From positions 248,001-312,000 of the forward strand of contig JBJKYL010000017.1 in the NCBI GenBank assembly GCA_045561055.1: a DNA stretch of 64,000 nucleotides. Reading direction: 5' to 3'. The notes beneath the pieces were generated by a model. The model had not been told where the DNA came from. It saw nothing but the letters and a program-made list of their open reading frames with translations, and did not search any database. Positions within the stretch are counted from its first letter, which is position 1, and every line of letters begins with the position of its first letter. Both the position numbers and the translations under genes were made by a program. Below, piece after piece: positions 44,747 to 54,157 of the stretch. Source of the stretch: SMWC01 sp045561055. GTDB taxonomy: Bacteria > Pseudomonadota > Gammaproteobacteria > Steroidobacterales > Rariloculaceae.

Positions 44747-45508
44747 TTACAGGCTACCATTCAACGAAAACTCTCGCTGGCCCGAGGCATCGGGCGGAGA
44801 AGTCATTAAATCTAATCCTTGACTTAACTCTATCGACGCGTTTTCTCGGGCACGCACGTTACCTTCGATGACGTATCCCCGTTTATCGGTTAGCCGCAGG
44901 ATCCCTAATACCTCTAGAGGGCCACTTTCGTCCTCAAATCGACCGACTACCATAGAGTTCGGTGAAGGAGAGAACTGAATGACGTAATTACCCAGACCAA
45001 TAAGTCTCCCAGCCAATCCAGGTATCAGGGGTGGAACAGCAAGTTCCCCAAGGCGAACTTCACCGATTATCGTAGCGGGCCAGTTGTAGTCTGATTCAAA
45101 TGTAATGAGGTTTAAGCTCAGAGCCCCCTCCATACCGCCCAGCGGTAGCGTGTTTTGTAAGCTTTCTAAGCTTGTACTGGCACGTAAATTACGGAATGTC
45201 ACATTACCCAAGGTGGCATCAAAGTTGGTACTCAAGAGGCCGTCAGCTAATCGAGCTTGAATATCGCCACCGACCCGACCTAGCGGTAGGGCCCATGGCC
45301 TCAATCGCCATTGAATTTCATGCAGCCCGATAGTGCCAATGGAGCCAAATGAAGCGCTACCTGACCACAATGTTCCCTGAATTCCTGCGAGGCGTAGGTT
45401 TTCCGGAGCAAATAACCGATAGGCTGTGCTTGCCGGAAACAGATTAAGTAAAAACATTAGATAAGCGAAGATGCCCAGAGCTATCCAGTAGTATTTTCTA
45501 GTAATCAT
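44747..45508 (-). CDS. gspN: Type II secretion system protein N
   Basis: A 253-residue protein with an N-terminal membrane helix (YYWIALGIFAYLMFLLNLFPA) and the GspN pattern IQGTLWSGSASFGSIGTIGLHEIQWRLRPWALPLGRVGGDI. Its role in type II secretion is accessory and poorly defined; it is thought to act in the inner-membrane/periplasmic part. Last gene of the gspG-to-N operon, one base after gspM. Confidence 0.85.
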   Translation of the reverse strand: MITRKYYWIALGIFAYLMFLLNLFPASTAYRLFAPENLRLAGIQGTLWSGSASFGSIGTIGLHEIQWRLRPWALPLGRVGGDIQARLADGLLSTNFDATLGNVTFRNLRASTSLESLQNTLPLGGMEGALSLNLITFESDYNWPATIIGEVRLGELAVPPLIPGLAGRLIGLGNYVIQFSPSPNSMVVGRFEDESGPLEVLGILRLTDKRGYVIEGNVRARENASIELSQGLDLMTSPPDASGQREFSLNGSL

Positions 45509-45509
45509 A

Positions 45510-45986
45510 TTAAGATCGACGTAAAACTAGTGTTGCGGCGACTAAACCCGTCTGCCGTTCGCTATCGAAATTTGCTGACTCAACGCTGACCCCGTGACTC
45601 TGGTGTAGGACGATTAACCATTCTACGAGGGAATCAAATGAGGCCTGTTGGAACGTCACTCGAATTCCATCCGGTCCGTCGGGTTGATTTCGTTGTAGCC
45701 GGCTTGTTAAGCCATGCTCTCTTAGGGTCTGGTCGACGATTAGGATTAGTGATGCCGTCGCGGTCTCTGCCGGAGCCTGTGTGGGTTGATCCCCTGCTAA
45801 CGTCTGTGCCTGATGCAACGAAGCAGTAAACCGTTGTTTCTCTAAAACCGTATCACGTAGCTCGCTTATTCCCGTAGTTAATGGCACCCACACAAACACC
45901 CAGAGGATAATGAGTCCGCCTAGGAGAGAGCCCACAGAGAGCACGAGTTGCTCCCGTTGCTGTAAATGGTTGAACCAAGATTTCAC
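45510..45986 (-). CDS. gspM: Type II secretion system protein M
   Basis: A 158-residue bitopic inner-membrane protein: a short cytoplasmic start (MKSWFNHLQQREQLVL), a membrane helix VGSLLGGLIILWVFVWVPL, a coiled coil, and a periplasmic ferredoxin-like domain ending in the ADATLVLRR-type segment (AATLVLRRS). GspM pairs with GspL in the assembly platform. Overlaps gspL by four bases. Confidence 0.9.
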   Translation of the reverse strand: MKSWFNHLQQREQLVLSVGSLLGGLIILWVFVWVPLTTGISELRDTVLEKQRFTASLHQAQTLAGDQPTQAPAETATASLILIVDQTLREHGLTSRLQRNQPDGPDGIRVTFQQASFDSLVEWLIVLHQSHGVSVESANFDSERQTGLVAATLVLRRS

Positions 45987-47221
45987 CGAGCTATGTCCAG
46001 TATTTGGATACGCCCTTCGACGCCATTCTCTCCCGGGTTTGCGGATAAGATATTCACCTGAAATTTTCCATCGTTGGCCATTTTTATTGCAAAATTATCA
46101 AGCGTTGCTATATCTGGCGAGATAAAACGAAGATCTGTCATGTTATTACGAAAACTGATTGCTTCGATTTGGTTTGCAGAATTATGAACCTCCGCGAGAA
46201 CGGAAAGCGTAGAAAGAAAGATCGGTACGGGTAAACCTTCTGTTGATGCCCCTGTAACGGACAGAAGTTGTTGAATCTCGCTTCGGCATGCTGCTGGAGT
46301 TGATGTCTGAAAAATACTTTGACAGCCTATTTCTAGTGATGAGTTTAAAGCAGCATCTTCCTGACTAAGCAGGTAATAGCGGATGGCTTCTGTACTAGTT
46401 GCGATAGTACCGAACCCCAACAACAACAGAGCCGCAAAACGCCACGGTTTAAACAATTCGCTCCAGTATGAGTTGGTTCTGTAAGAGCCTTGAAGAAGAT
46501 TAGTTCCCGGTGAGTTGACTAAATTAGCACCAAATTTACTTAATGGACCTTCCGGTAGTAGCTGAATCTCTATGCTTGAGAAGCGATCCCGTAAGCTATC
46601 TATTTCCGGTTCCCGATGAGCGTAGCTATTTTCGTCAGAGTAAATAACTATATGCCGTAGTTCTCCCTCGTTTGGCTTTTGGAAGGAAATAATATCGAAA
46701 ACCTCATTGAGATTGATACCGTCAAGCACGAATGGCGGCCGATTGGGTGGCCGACAATAGATACGTTCATTTTCGATCATAAGTGTTAAATTACCTGGTA
46801 TGCCTGGAACACCCTCCGTATCGGCATAAATCAAGTTGACAGGGAGATTCACTTCTTCACAACGAGAAAGCCAGTCGTCGAGTTTCTTCCTCGCAACTAT
46901 GGCTACGGGGATTTCGCCCTCTGTATTACGTTCGCCGGAGCAAATTAGGACGCTTTCTATATCATTAACAATTAGATCTTCGACAGTATAGGGGAGGATT
47001 TTTTTTAATCTTGTCTGAGATTTAACCGGAACATTAACGGTTGTGTTAACTATATCAAGGCCATCTACAAGCAAGATAACCTGACGGCCAACCGCGTCCG
47101 CCACTGCATTTTGGAGGGGGCCGCACGCAGCCTGAGATACTCGATTACCGGTCTCGTCGAGGATAATCCAGGTTGGCTCGGAAGTATCTTCCTTTAATCT
47201 GACGACAAGATATTCAGACAC
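45983..47221 (-). CDS. gspL: Type II secretion system protein L
   Basis: A 412-residue protein starting with GTG. The cytoplasmic actin-like domain (residues 1-240) includes VKSQTRLKKILPYTVEDLI, characteristic of GspL, and ends before a membrane helix WRFAALLLLGFGTIATSTEA (~255). The periplasmic domain follows. GspL anchors the GspE ATPase, which is not encoded in this window. Overlaps gspM and lies two bases after gspK. Confidence 0.92.
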   Translation of the reverse strand: MSEYLVVRLKEDTSEPTWIILDETGNRVSQAACGPLQNAVADAVGRQVILLVDGLDIVNTTVNVPVKSQTRLKKILPYTVEDLIVNDIESVLICSGERNTEGEIPVAIVARKKLDDWLSRCEEVNLPVNLIYADTEGVPGIPGNLTLMIENERIYCRPPNRPPFVLDGINLNEVFDIISFQKPNEGELRHIVIYSDENSYAHREPEIDSLRDRFSSIEIQLLPEGPLSKFGANLVNSPGTNLLQGSYRTNSYWSELFKPWRFAALLLLGFGTIATSTEAIRYYLLSQEDAALNSSLEIGCQSIFQTSTPAACRSEIQQLLSVTGASTEGLPVPIFLSTLSVLAEVHNSANQIEAISFRNNMTDLRFISPDIATLDNFAIKMANDGKFQVNILSANPGENGVEGRIQILDIAR

Positions 47222-47223
47222 CC

Positions 47224-48153
47224 CTATAACGCTCCGAAGCTCCTGAAAATTGCACGGACAATACCACTGTTATCGCGTTGTAGCACAGAGTACATGGTGA
47301 ATTGATTAGTGCCAATAGCAACACTTGCGCTAAGCATAAAGTATTGGCTAACCCCATTGATACGTGTCAATGTTATTGGATCAACATCTCCTTCAAAACT
47401 TGCATTGATATCGGAGAAATTAGCGCCGGCTCGTTCTTCTATGAGGCTGGTGCTTCTCAATAGGTCTATTTCGTCGGATAGCGACGCAAGAAGATGATTT
47501 GATGCCGTATTGACATTCAACGTTGTACCCGACGGAAGAGCAGTAATATAGGGCAAAAGCAACCTGTAGGAGGCGAAGTCAACGCCATCCATGGCAAGAA
47601 GCTCACTTGGGCTTGTGATAACTGTATTCGAAGTGCGGTAGGGTGGGTCAAGGCGGGCGTACGTATCGTCTTCAGCACCAAAAGGAAACGCGGATTGGCT
47701 ATCGGAATCGAGCCAGTCCAGTGCGACGCGGGCAATTCTAGGGTCGAGCTCTAATGATTCAAGTAGGCGCTCGAACTGACGCATAGCAACCTGATCCTCA
47801 TTTCCCTGTTGCGTCACGAGGTTATTTAGATTGAAACGCCCTTGTAAATCCTCGATTCGCCCGCTAATAACGCCCCCATCGACCGGTAGAGGCGGTAGCT
47901 CGGTTGCCCAAATCTCCCTGAGATGATCGCTCTCAGCGGAAGCTAATTTGTCTTGACGCAAGATATCACCGGCCCAAGCTTCAGCTCCATGCAAATAAAA
48001 TAATCCCTGATCTGCCGCGAGAGTCGATGTCGCTCGACGTAAATCGAGGCTTACATACCACATGAGATTTACCGCGATAATCGTTCCTAAAGTTACAACG
48101 AGCATCGCGCTTAGGACCGCGACACCGCGCTGGTAGGGATAGAGATTGCTCAT
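47224..48153 (-). CDS. gspK: Type II secretion minor pseudopilin K
   Basis: A 309-residue minor pseudopilin that tips the pseudopilus. The prepilin cleavage region is YQRGVAVLSAMLVVTLGTIIAV; as usual for GspK there is no glutamate at position 5 of the mature helix. The large inserted domain and the helix-hairpin segment (SELLAMDGVDFASYRLLLPYI) are present. It directly overlaps gspJ by one base. Confidence 0.92.
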   Translation of the reverse strand: MSNLYPYQRGVAVLSAMLVVTLGTIIAVNLMWYVSLDLRRATSTLAADQGLFYLHGAEAWAGDILRQDKLASAESDHLREIWATELPPLPVDGGVISGRIEDLQGRFNLNNLVTQQGNEDQVAMRQFERLLESLELDPRIARVALDWLDSDSQSAFPFGAEDDTYARLDPPYRTSNTVITSPSELLAMDGVDFASYRLLLPYITALPSGTTLNVNTASNHLLASLSDEIDLLRSTSLIEERAGANFSDINASFEGDVDPITLTRINGVSQYFMLSASVAIGTNQFTMYSVLQRDNSGIVRAIFRSFGAL

Positions 48154-48755
48154 CAGCTAGTTTCCACCGATCGCCAGATCCAGCCGAAGTCCTCAAGGTT
48201 GATGCGAAATTCGACAGCGCGCGGACGCGCGATGAGTGCGTCCATGCCGCTCATCGTCGCTGGTGGCCATTCGAGATGAGCCTCTCCATTGATGTCTATT
48301 AGCCTTACGCTGATTTCCTCAACGCCGGTCAAGAGTACCGTACGAATTGGCGGAGTCACAGCCGTTCTATCCATAACGCTCCAGTTAAACCGAATAAGCG
48401 TATTGTCTTCGGCGTCATACGCAACACGAAGTACAGATCCCCGCGGTAACACCGCGGGGTTTGCCCAACCACCACGAGTAAATTCAAGGGCATAAGTATT
48501 CGGATTTGCATTTACGCTCCCGATCCATGCCTCACCGAACTCTTCACGTGTTGGTCTAGGATGGATCTGAGCTAGATCCTGGCTAATTACTCGCATAGCG
48601 AACTGAATCTCACGCCAGCGGCCCGAGCGTTCTTGGGCAATAGACTGTTGCTGAATCACGGTAGAAAGCCCGGTCAAGGCCATTATGCCGATTACCGCAA
48701 CTATGGCCATAGCGACAAGGAGTTCGACCAGAGTAAACCCAAGATCTTGCTTCAT
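48153..48755 (-). CDS. gspJ: Type II secretion minor pseudopilin J
   Basis: A 200-residue pseudopilin with the class III signal MKQDLGFTLVELLVAMAIVAVIG (cleavage after G, methylated F, glutamate 5) and the GspJ-type body (RWREIQFAMRVISQDLAQIHPRP, ALEFTRGGWANP). Together with I and K it forms the tip complex. Overlaps gspI by four bases and gspK by one. Confidence 0.93.
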   Translation of the reverse strand: MKQDLGFTLVELLVAMAIVAVIGIMALTGLSTVIQQQSIAQERSGRWREIQFAMRVISQDLAQIHPRPTREEFGEAWIGSVNANPNTYALEFTRGGWANPAVLPRGSVLRVAYDAEDNTLIRFNWSVMDRTAVTPPIRTVLLTGVEEISVRLIDINGEAHLEWPPATMSGMDALIARPRAVEFRINLEDFGWIWRSVETS

Positions 48756-49270
48756 CCGCTATCACCCATACCGCGGGTGTCCGGGTCTCCAGAGGCAGTT
48801 TCGTTATCGGTGTTACCGCCGGCACCATCCCGGCTAAAACTAAAGCCTTCTGCATTACCCACAGAGGACCAGTCTACTGGCGGAAAATTGGGTGGCGGTG
48901 GTGGTTCGAGTAAAGCTGACATTGCGTGAATTTCTAGCTCAGGTTTATTTGCAAGGGATACTGAGATATCCACGCGACGAAGATTCTCAATTGGAGTCAC
49001 CGTGACCTCTGCCCGCCATATCCAGAGCCGTCGGGCAAACTCTTCCTCACCCTGGGTAGTTCCGATGGAAGGCCATTGCAAAGCGGTACTCATCAACGTC
49101 AGTTGATTTGACGCAATCCAACTCGCCAGTGTCTTCTCTTCGAGATAGGCGGTACTGATAACATAGCGATTGAGCTGGGTATATACAGCCGTCATCCCGA
49201 CAGACACAATCACTAACGCGATCATGGCCTCAAGTAGCGTGAAACCGTAATTTCGCTCCTTAGTTGCCAT
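48752..49270 (-). CDS. gspI: Type II secretion minor pseudopilin I
   Basis: A 172-residue pseudopilin: signal NYGFTLLEAMIALVIVSVGMTAVY, then TLASWIASNQLTLM, the typical GspI segment. The C-terminal ~50 residues are an unusual proline- and glycine-rich tail (EPPPPPNFPPVDW, then DGAGGNTDNETASGDPD), making it longer than the usual ~125 residues. Overlaps gspH by 11 bases. Confidence 0.9.
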   Translation of the reverse strand: MATKERNYGFTLLEAMIALVIVSVGMTAVYTQLNRYVISTAYLEEKTLASWIASNQLTLMSTALQWPSIGTTQGEEEFARRLWIWRAEVTVTPIENLRRVDISVSLANKPELEIHAMSALLEPPPPPNFPPVDWSSVGNAEGFSFSRDGAGGNTDNETASGDPDTRGMGDSG

Positions 49271-49835
49271 CGAACCCCAGTTCTGTCACTTCCGTTGCCC
49301 CGTCGAGTCCCGAATAGAGTAAATAACGCCCCCCGTTTATTTCTCGATAGAATTCGACTCGAAAAGGTGTCGTTTCGCCGCTTGCCAACAGAACGACCTG
49401 GGGTTGAGGTTCTTCGATCTCAGCCTCATTGAACCGCCTATCCAAAGGAATTACCCGATCCTCAAGGGATAGCTCCAGAGTAATCGGATTTTCTAGAACT
49501 CTCGTTCCTAGGAAGCGATCATCAAAGGGCTCAAACCATAAGAGACGTTCGGTATCGTATATGTAAAAACGATAGCCTGTTTCGCTAAATAGAATGCCGT
49601 AATTACGATTTTCCATGACTGATTCCTCGCGTATAAGTGCGAGCAAAGTGCGTAGCCGAAAAGCTTCTCGCTCAATCTGTCGATCGTTACCTACTGAGCT
49701 GATTGATAGAACAGCGGCGCCAGCGAATATACCGAAAATGACAATAACGACAAGGAGCTCTATAAGCGAGAACCCGGCATTGAAATGGCGATCAGAAAAT
49801 CGCTTAGTCCAAATTCCAGTTACCGATATCAGCAT
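49260..49835 (-). CDS. gspH: Type II secretion minor pseudopilin H
   Basis: A 191-residue pseudopilin. The prepilin helix is FNAGFSLIELLVVIVIFGIFA, followed by FRLRTLLALIREESVMENRNYGI. The longer open frame adds 49 residues read from the gspG gene in another phase; I place the start at ATG 49835, which gives a 21-residue leader and overlaps the end of gspG by 32 bases. No closer ATG, GTG or TTG is in frame before the cleavage site. Confidence 0.88.
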   Translation of the reverse strand: MLISVTGIWTKRFSDRHFNAGFSLIELLVVIVIFGIFAGAAVLSISSVGNDRQIEREAFRLRTLLALIREESVMENRNYGILFSETGYRFYIYDTERLLWFEPFDDRFLGTRVLENPITLELSLEDRVIPLDRRFNEAEIEEPQPQVVLLASGETTPFRVEFYREINGGRYLLYSGLDGATEVTELGFDGN

Positions 49836-50247
49836 TGATTTCTGTGCCACCTTCCTGACCATCGGCACCGTAAGAAAAAAGGTCAAAATCAGACCGCTGT
49901 TGGCCGGGTGAACGATACTGATATGTATTGCTCCAGGGATCGGAAGGTAAGCCGGATAGATAAGGCTTCCAATTAGGCGCAAATGCTACACCAGGGTTGG
50001 TAACGAGCGCCTGTAGCCCCTGATCTGTAGTGGGGTAACGGAAATTATCTAGTCGATAGAGGTTAAGAGCGGTCTCTATGCTACGTATATCTCCGCGAGC
50101 CCTAGTGATTGCTGCCGTGTCGATATTGCCGATCAGGTTGGGCGCAACAATTGCAGCAAGAAGGCCTATGATTACAATCACGACCATTATCTCGATGAGC
50201 GTAAATCCACGTTGGGGTCGTCTTACCACTAGTTTAATCGATAACAT
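49804..50247 (-). CDS. gspG: Type II secretion major pseudopilin
   Basis: A 147-residue major pseudopilin: short leader, QRGFTLIEIMVVIVIIGLLAAIVAPNLIG, then IETALNLYRLDNFRYPTTDQGLQALV and the calcium-loop region SYGADGQEGG. First gene of the minus-strand operon gspG-H-I-J-K-L-M-N, with AAGG before the ATG. gspC, D, E and F are absent from the window. Confidence 0.96.
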   Translation of the reverse strand: MLSIKLVVRRPQRGFTLIEIMVVIVIIGLLAAIVAPNLIGNIDTAAITRARGDIRSIETALNLYRLDNFRYPTTDQGLQALVTNPGVAFAPNWKPYLSGLPSDPWSNTYQYRSPGQQRSDFDLFSYGADGQEGGTEINADIGNWNLD

Positions 50248-50593
50248 GTCGTTACCTTGACCCGTCGTAAAAAAGCCGACGATAGCATAAACAAGTCTTC
50301 GTATCCGTTAAAGGAGATTGCTTTTGCCCGCAATTCTTTACATTGACGAAGATTGTATATACCACGTAAGACGTTTAAAAAATGGCTTACGTAATTGGCC
50401 AGACGGGTCTAAAAAGTAATTTCTGAAGGTTTTAGGACTAATAGCGACCTGTCTCTACTATCTAGATTAGGTGAATTATGGCCGTAATAATCGCCAGATT
50501 GCACGCGTGCGTGTCTCTGAAACCTATGTGACGGAAGGGAAATTAATATACGGTTCGCTATACTCTCGGCTTGATGATATTTGGAGTAATAAT

Positions 50594-51364
50594 ATGGATT
50601 CAGTAACTCCTTCACCATACTCTGGTATTTATGATCGGGTAGCGCTTATCAGCGGGGCATCCCGCGGAATTGGTAGAGCTGTTGCTGAGGCGTTGGCTGC
50701 TCAGGGGGCAACGGTGGTAGGGACAGCCACCACGCAATCAGGCGCAAGCCGGATTTCCGAATATCTACACGACCGAGGGGCGAAAGGGAGGGGTGTAGTT
50801 TTAGACGTTAATGAACCGAGCGCCATAGACTCTTTGATAACTGATATTAGAAAATCTGAAGGTCTGCCGGAGATTCTTGTCAATAACGCAGGTATTACTC
50901 GTGATAATGTGCTGATAAGAATGAAACCTGAGGAATGGGACATAGTTCTGTCAACCAACCTATCTGCTATCTATCGCCTCAGCAAGGCCACATTACGGGG
51001 CATGATGAAAGGGCGTTGGGGAAGAATCGTAAATATAACCTCGGTTGTGGGTCTGACTGGGAATCCAGGACAAACCAACTACGCGGCGGCAAAAGCCGGA
51101 ATGATAGGGTTTACAAAATCTCTGGCGAGCGAAGTTGCTTCACGTAATATAACAGTTAACGCTATCGCGCCAGGATTCATTGATACCGACATGACACGCG
51201 AGCTCGAAAAAAACCAAAGTGATGCGTTACTCCAACAAATTCCCGCTGGCAGGTTAGGGACTGCAGATGATATAGCAGCAGGTGTTGTATTTTTAGCATC
51301 GGATTCCGGTGCCTATATTACTGGGGAGACTTTAAATATTAATGGTGGCCTAGCAATGCTTTAG
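50594..51364 (+). CDS. fabG: 3-oxoacyl-[acyl-carrier-protein] reductase
   Basis: A 256-residue short-chain dehydrogenase of fatty-acid synthesis. NADPH-binding SGASRGIGRAVAE, NNAGITRD, the serine-tyrosine-lysine set (ITSVVGLTGNPGQTNYAAAKAG) and GFIDTDMT are all present. The frame extends 41 codons upstream, but ATG 50594 follows GGAG at eight bases and starts just before the Rossmann fold. Usual upstream neighbours plsX, fabH and fabD are missing; acpP and fabF follow. Confidence 0.95.
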   Translation: MDSVTPSPYSGIYDRVALISGASRGIGRAVAEALAAQGATVVGTATTQSGASRISEYLHDRGAKGRGVVLDVNEPSAIDSLITDIRKSEGLPEILVNNAGITRDNVLIRMKPEEWDIVLSTNLSAIYRLSKATLRGMMKGRWGRIVNITSVVGLTGNPGQTNYAAAKAGMIGFTKSLASEVASRNITVNAIAPGFIDTDMTRELEKNQSDALLQQIPAGRLGTADDIAAGVVFLASDSGAYITGETLNINGGLAML

Positions 51365-51514
51365 GTAGCGGTGGTTTTATAAGTTATTGTTTTATTAATC
51401 TATATGCTAGTTTTTCCAGATTTGTAGATTGCCTTAGTTTATTCCCATACAATACGCGCCACATTGGGGGTTGGTCCTACGTAATCTGGAATTTTATTTG
51501 GAGGTACCATACGA

Positions 51515-51757
51515 ATGAGTACTGTTGAAGACCAAGTTAGAAATATCATCGCTGAACAACTCGGCGTTAAAGTTGATGAAATCAAAAATAATGCGTCATT
51601 CGTAGACGACCTAGGAGCGGATTCGTTAGATACGGTCGAGTTAGTAATGGCCTTAGAAGAAGAGTTTGACGCTGAGATCCCAGACGACGAAGCCGAAAAA
51701 ATCACAACGGTTCAAAACGCGATTGACTACGTTACCGCCATTAAAAAATCATCTTGA
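51515..51757 (+). CDS. acpP: Acyl carrier protein
   Basis: An 80-residue, strongly acidic acyl carrier protein. The phosphopantetheine serine is in DDLGADSLDTVELVMALEEEF. The start follows GGAGG. A run of nine cytosines (51782-51790) lies between this gene and fabF. Confidence 0.98.
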   Translation: MSTVEDQVRNIIAEQLGVKVDEIKNNASFVDDLGADSLDTVELVMALEEEFDAEIPDDEAEKITTVQNAIDYVTAIKKSS

Positions 51758-51821
51758 TTGTTTCGCTACGTAACAGCCTGTCCCCCCCCCTCAGTGTGCC
51801 GACTTATCTTGGGAGTTAGTT

Positions 51822-53063
51822 TTGTCTAAGCGCCGCGTTGTCGTAACGGGACTTGGATTGATATCTCCTGTCGGTAACAATCCTACCGACAGTTGGCGTA
51901 GTGTGCGTGACGGAGTCAGTGGCATTAACCCTATCGATACCTTTGATATTGGAAGCTTTTCCGTGCGTATTGGAGGCACGGTCAAAGGATTTGATGCTAG
52001 CGATTACGTAGATGCAAAATTTGCGCGTAATTCTGATCCATTCATTCACTATGGTGTCGCGAGCTGTAAACAGGCGTTCGAGGATTCCGGTCTTGAGGTT
52101 CCCGAAAATGAAGCTCATCGATTTGGAGTTTTTATGGGCTCCGGAATAGGGGGGCTCAATACAATTGAAAAGAACTACGAACGCTACATGAAGAGTGGCT
52201 CGCGGCGAATTTCCCCATTCTTCGTGCCCGGTAGTATTGTGAACATGATATCCGGCTATACCTCTATTGAATACGGTATAAAGGGACCAAACCTCGCGCT
52301 CGTTACGGCTTGTGCAACCTCTACTCACTGTATTGGCCTTGCTGCTAGACTTATCGCGTACAACGACGCTGATGTTATTCTCGCTGGCGGTTCTGAGTTC
52401 GCGACGACACCCTTAGGTGTTGGGGGATTCGCGTCCGCGCGCGCTCTTTCCACGCGTAATGATGAACCGGAAAAAGCCAGTCGTCCCTGGGACAGGGATC
52501 GTGACGGCTTCGTAATTAGCGACGGCGCTGGTTGTATGGTACTTGAGGAATACCAACGCGCGAAGAAGCGTAATGCACCGATATATGCTGAAATTATCGG
52601 TTTTGGTATGAGCGGTGACGCAAATCATATTACCGCGCCCGCTATGGACGGAAGTGGCGCCGATCAATGTATGCGTAGCGCGTTAGACGATGCAAAAATA
52701 AATGCTGACCAAATCGGGTATGTGAACGCGCACGGGACTTCTACACCTCTTGGAGATATTGCAGAAACGTGCGCAATTAAGAAAACTTTCGGTGACCACT
52801 CGAAAGGGTTAGCGGTTAGCTCTACCAAGTCTACTACCGGTCATATGGTTGGAGCGGCCGGAGCGGCGGAGGCAATTTTCACAGTGCTGGCCATAAAAAA
52901 CCAAGTATTGCCGCCGACGATTAATCTCGAAAATCAAGACCCAGAGTGTGATCTAGATTACGTCGCGAATACAGCTAGAGAAGTCAATGTTATATATGGA
53001 TTATCCAACTCTTTCGGATTTGGCGGGACTAATGGGACGGTGATCTTTAAACGGCTAGACTAG
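51822..53063 (+). CDS. fabF: 3-oxoacyl-[acyl-carrier-protein] synthase II
   Basis: A 413-residue condensing enzyme elongating fatty acids, including the C16:1 to C18:1 step. TTG start after GGGAG. Active-site cysteine in LVTACATSTHCIGLAARLI; the two histidines lie in NAHGTSTPLGD and STTGHMVGAAG; C-terminal SFGFGGTNGTVIF. Full length. Confidence 0.97.
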   Translation: MSKRRVVVTGLGLISPVGNNPTDSWRSVRDGVSGINPIDTFDIGSFSVRIGGTVKGFDASDYVDAKFARNSDPFIHYGVASCKQAFEDSGLEVPENEAHRFGVFMGSGIGGLNTIEKNYERYMKSGSRRISPFFVPGSIVNMISGYTSIEYGIKGPNLALVTACATSTHCIGLAARLIAYNDADVILAGGSEFATTPLGVGGFASARALSTRNDEPEKASRPWDRDRDGFVISDGAGCMVLEEYQRAKKRNAPIYAEIIGFGMSGDANHITAPAMDGSGADQCMRSALDDAKINADQIGYVNAHGTSTPLGDIAETCAIKKTFGDHSKGLAVSSTKSTTGHMVGAAGAAEAIFTVLAIKNQVLPPTINLENQDPECDLDYVANTAREVNVIYGLSNSFGFGGTNGTVIFKRLD

Positions 53064-53138
53064 GTAAAAATACCCACTCGGGACAGCTTAAGAGGATTAT
53101 GATAATAAAACTCGTGCTTAATTTAGAAACAACATGCC

Positions 53139-54155
53139 GTGCCTAGTCGCATCCTGATTTCAATAATTCTGGCAATTTCCTTATCAGCGGGTCTGTTAAG
53201 TATTTGGAGTTGGAAGTTATTGAACTCGCCAATGAACGTCCCGTTTAACGGCACGTATCTCGAAATATCCCCTGGTACGCCATTGTCTTTGGTGACAGAT
53301 GAGCTCGTTACGGGAAGAATTCTGAGTAATGGCTGGTTGCTGACGGGCTACGCCCATATCTTCGGTCACTCTACACGAATACAAGCTGGGGAATATCGGG
53401 TCGCAATGGGTGCAAGCCCTCTAGAATTTCTTCAACAACTAGTCAGTGGTCAAGTTATTCTTTACTCATTAACAATAGTAGAAGGATGGACATTCGGTGA
53501 CTTCTTAAATGCATTACGCTCCCATCCAGCTATCGTGAGTAGCAACACTACCTCCCAAGCTATTATGCGCGAGCTAGACTCGGAGAATGTTCATCCTGAG
53601 GGGCAGTTCTATCCAGACACTTATAGCTTTCCTCGGGGAACGGTCGATATAGAAGTGTTACGGCAAGCGCATAGCGCCATGAAAGAAATCGTCCAGTCCA
53701 CCTGGAACCGAAGAAATACGACTTCTATCGGAAGCCCTTACGAGATGATTGTTCTCGCGTCGATTATCGAGAAGGAAACGGCACTTCCCGGGGAGCGACC
53801 CCAAATCGCCGGGGTTTTTAGTCGCCGGCTGCAACGTGGGATGCGACTGCAGACTGACCCTACCGTTATCTACGGTCTGGGGGATGATTACGACGGAAAC
53901 TTGAGGCGCGAACACCTCCAGTCAGATACACCATACAACTCTTATACCCGTTTAGGCTTGCCGCCAACACCAATCGCACTTCCAGGCGCTGCCGCTTTAT
54001 ATGCCGCCGTGAATCCCGACAAGAGTGACGCGCTCTATTTCGTGGCAACAGGGGATTCCTCTGGGAGTCACTATTTCTCAGCAACCCTAGAGGAGCACAA
54101 TGCCGCGGTTGCTCGTTATTTAGAAAGACTTCGAGAGGAGGATAGCGTTCACTAG
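53139..54155 (+). CDS. mltG: Endolytic murein transglycosylase
   Basis: A 338-residue MltG (YceG-like) protein: one N-terminal membrane helix (ILISIILAISLSAGLLSIW), a LysM-like region, and the catalytic domain with EGWTFGDFL, PEGQFYPDTYSFPRG, the catalytic glutamate in ASIIEKET and QTDPTVIYGLG, YNTYxxGLPPTPI-type ending (SYTRLGLPPTPIALPG). It cleaves nascent glycan strands. GTG start; the nearby ATG 53134 is in another frame with an early stop. pabC, often between fabF and mltG, is absent. Confidence 0.95.
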   Translation: MPSRILISIILAISLSAGLLSIWSWKLLNSPMNVPFNGTYLEISPGTPLSLVTDELVTGRILSNGWLLTGYAHIFGHSTRIQAGEYRVAMGASPLEFLQQLVSGQVILYSLTIVEGWTFGDFLNALRSHPAIVSSNTTSQAIMRELDSENVHPEGQFYPDTYSFPRGTVDIEVLRQAHSAMKEIVQSTWNRRNTTSIGSPYEMIVLASIIEKETALPGERPQIAGVFSRRLQRGMRLQTDPTVIYGLGDDYDGNLRREHLQSDTPYNSYTRLGLPPTPIALPGAAALYAAVNPDKSDALYFVATGDSSGSHYFSATLEEHNAAVARYLERLREEDSVH

Positions 54156-54157
54156 CT

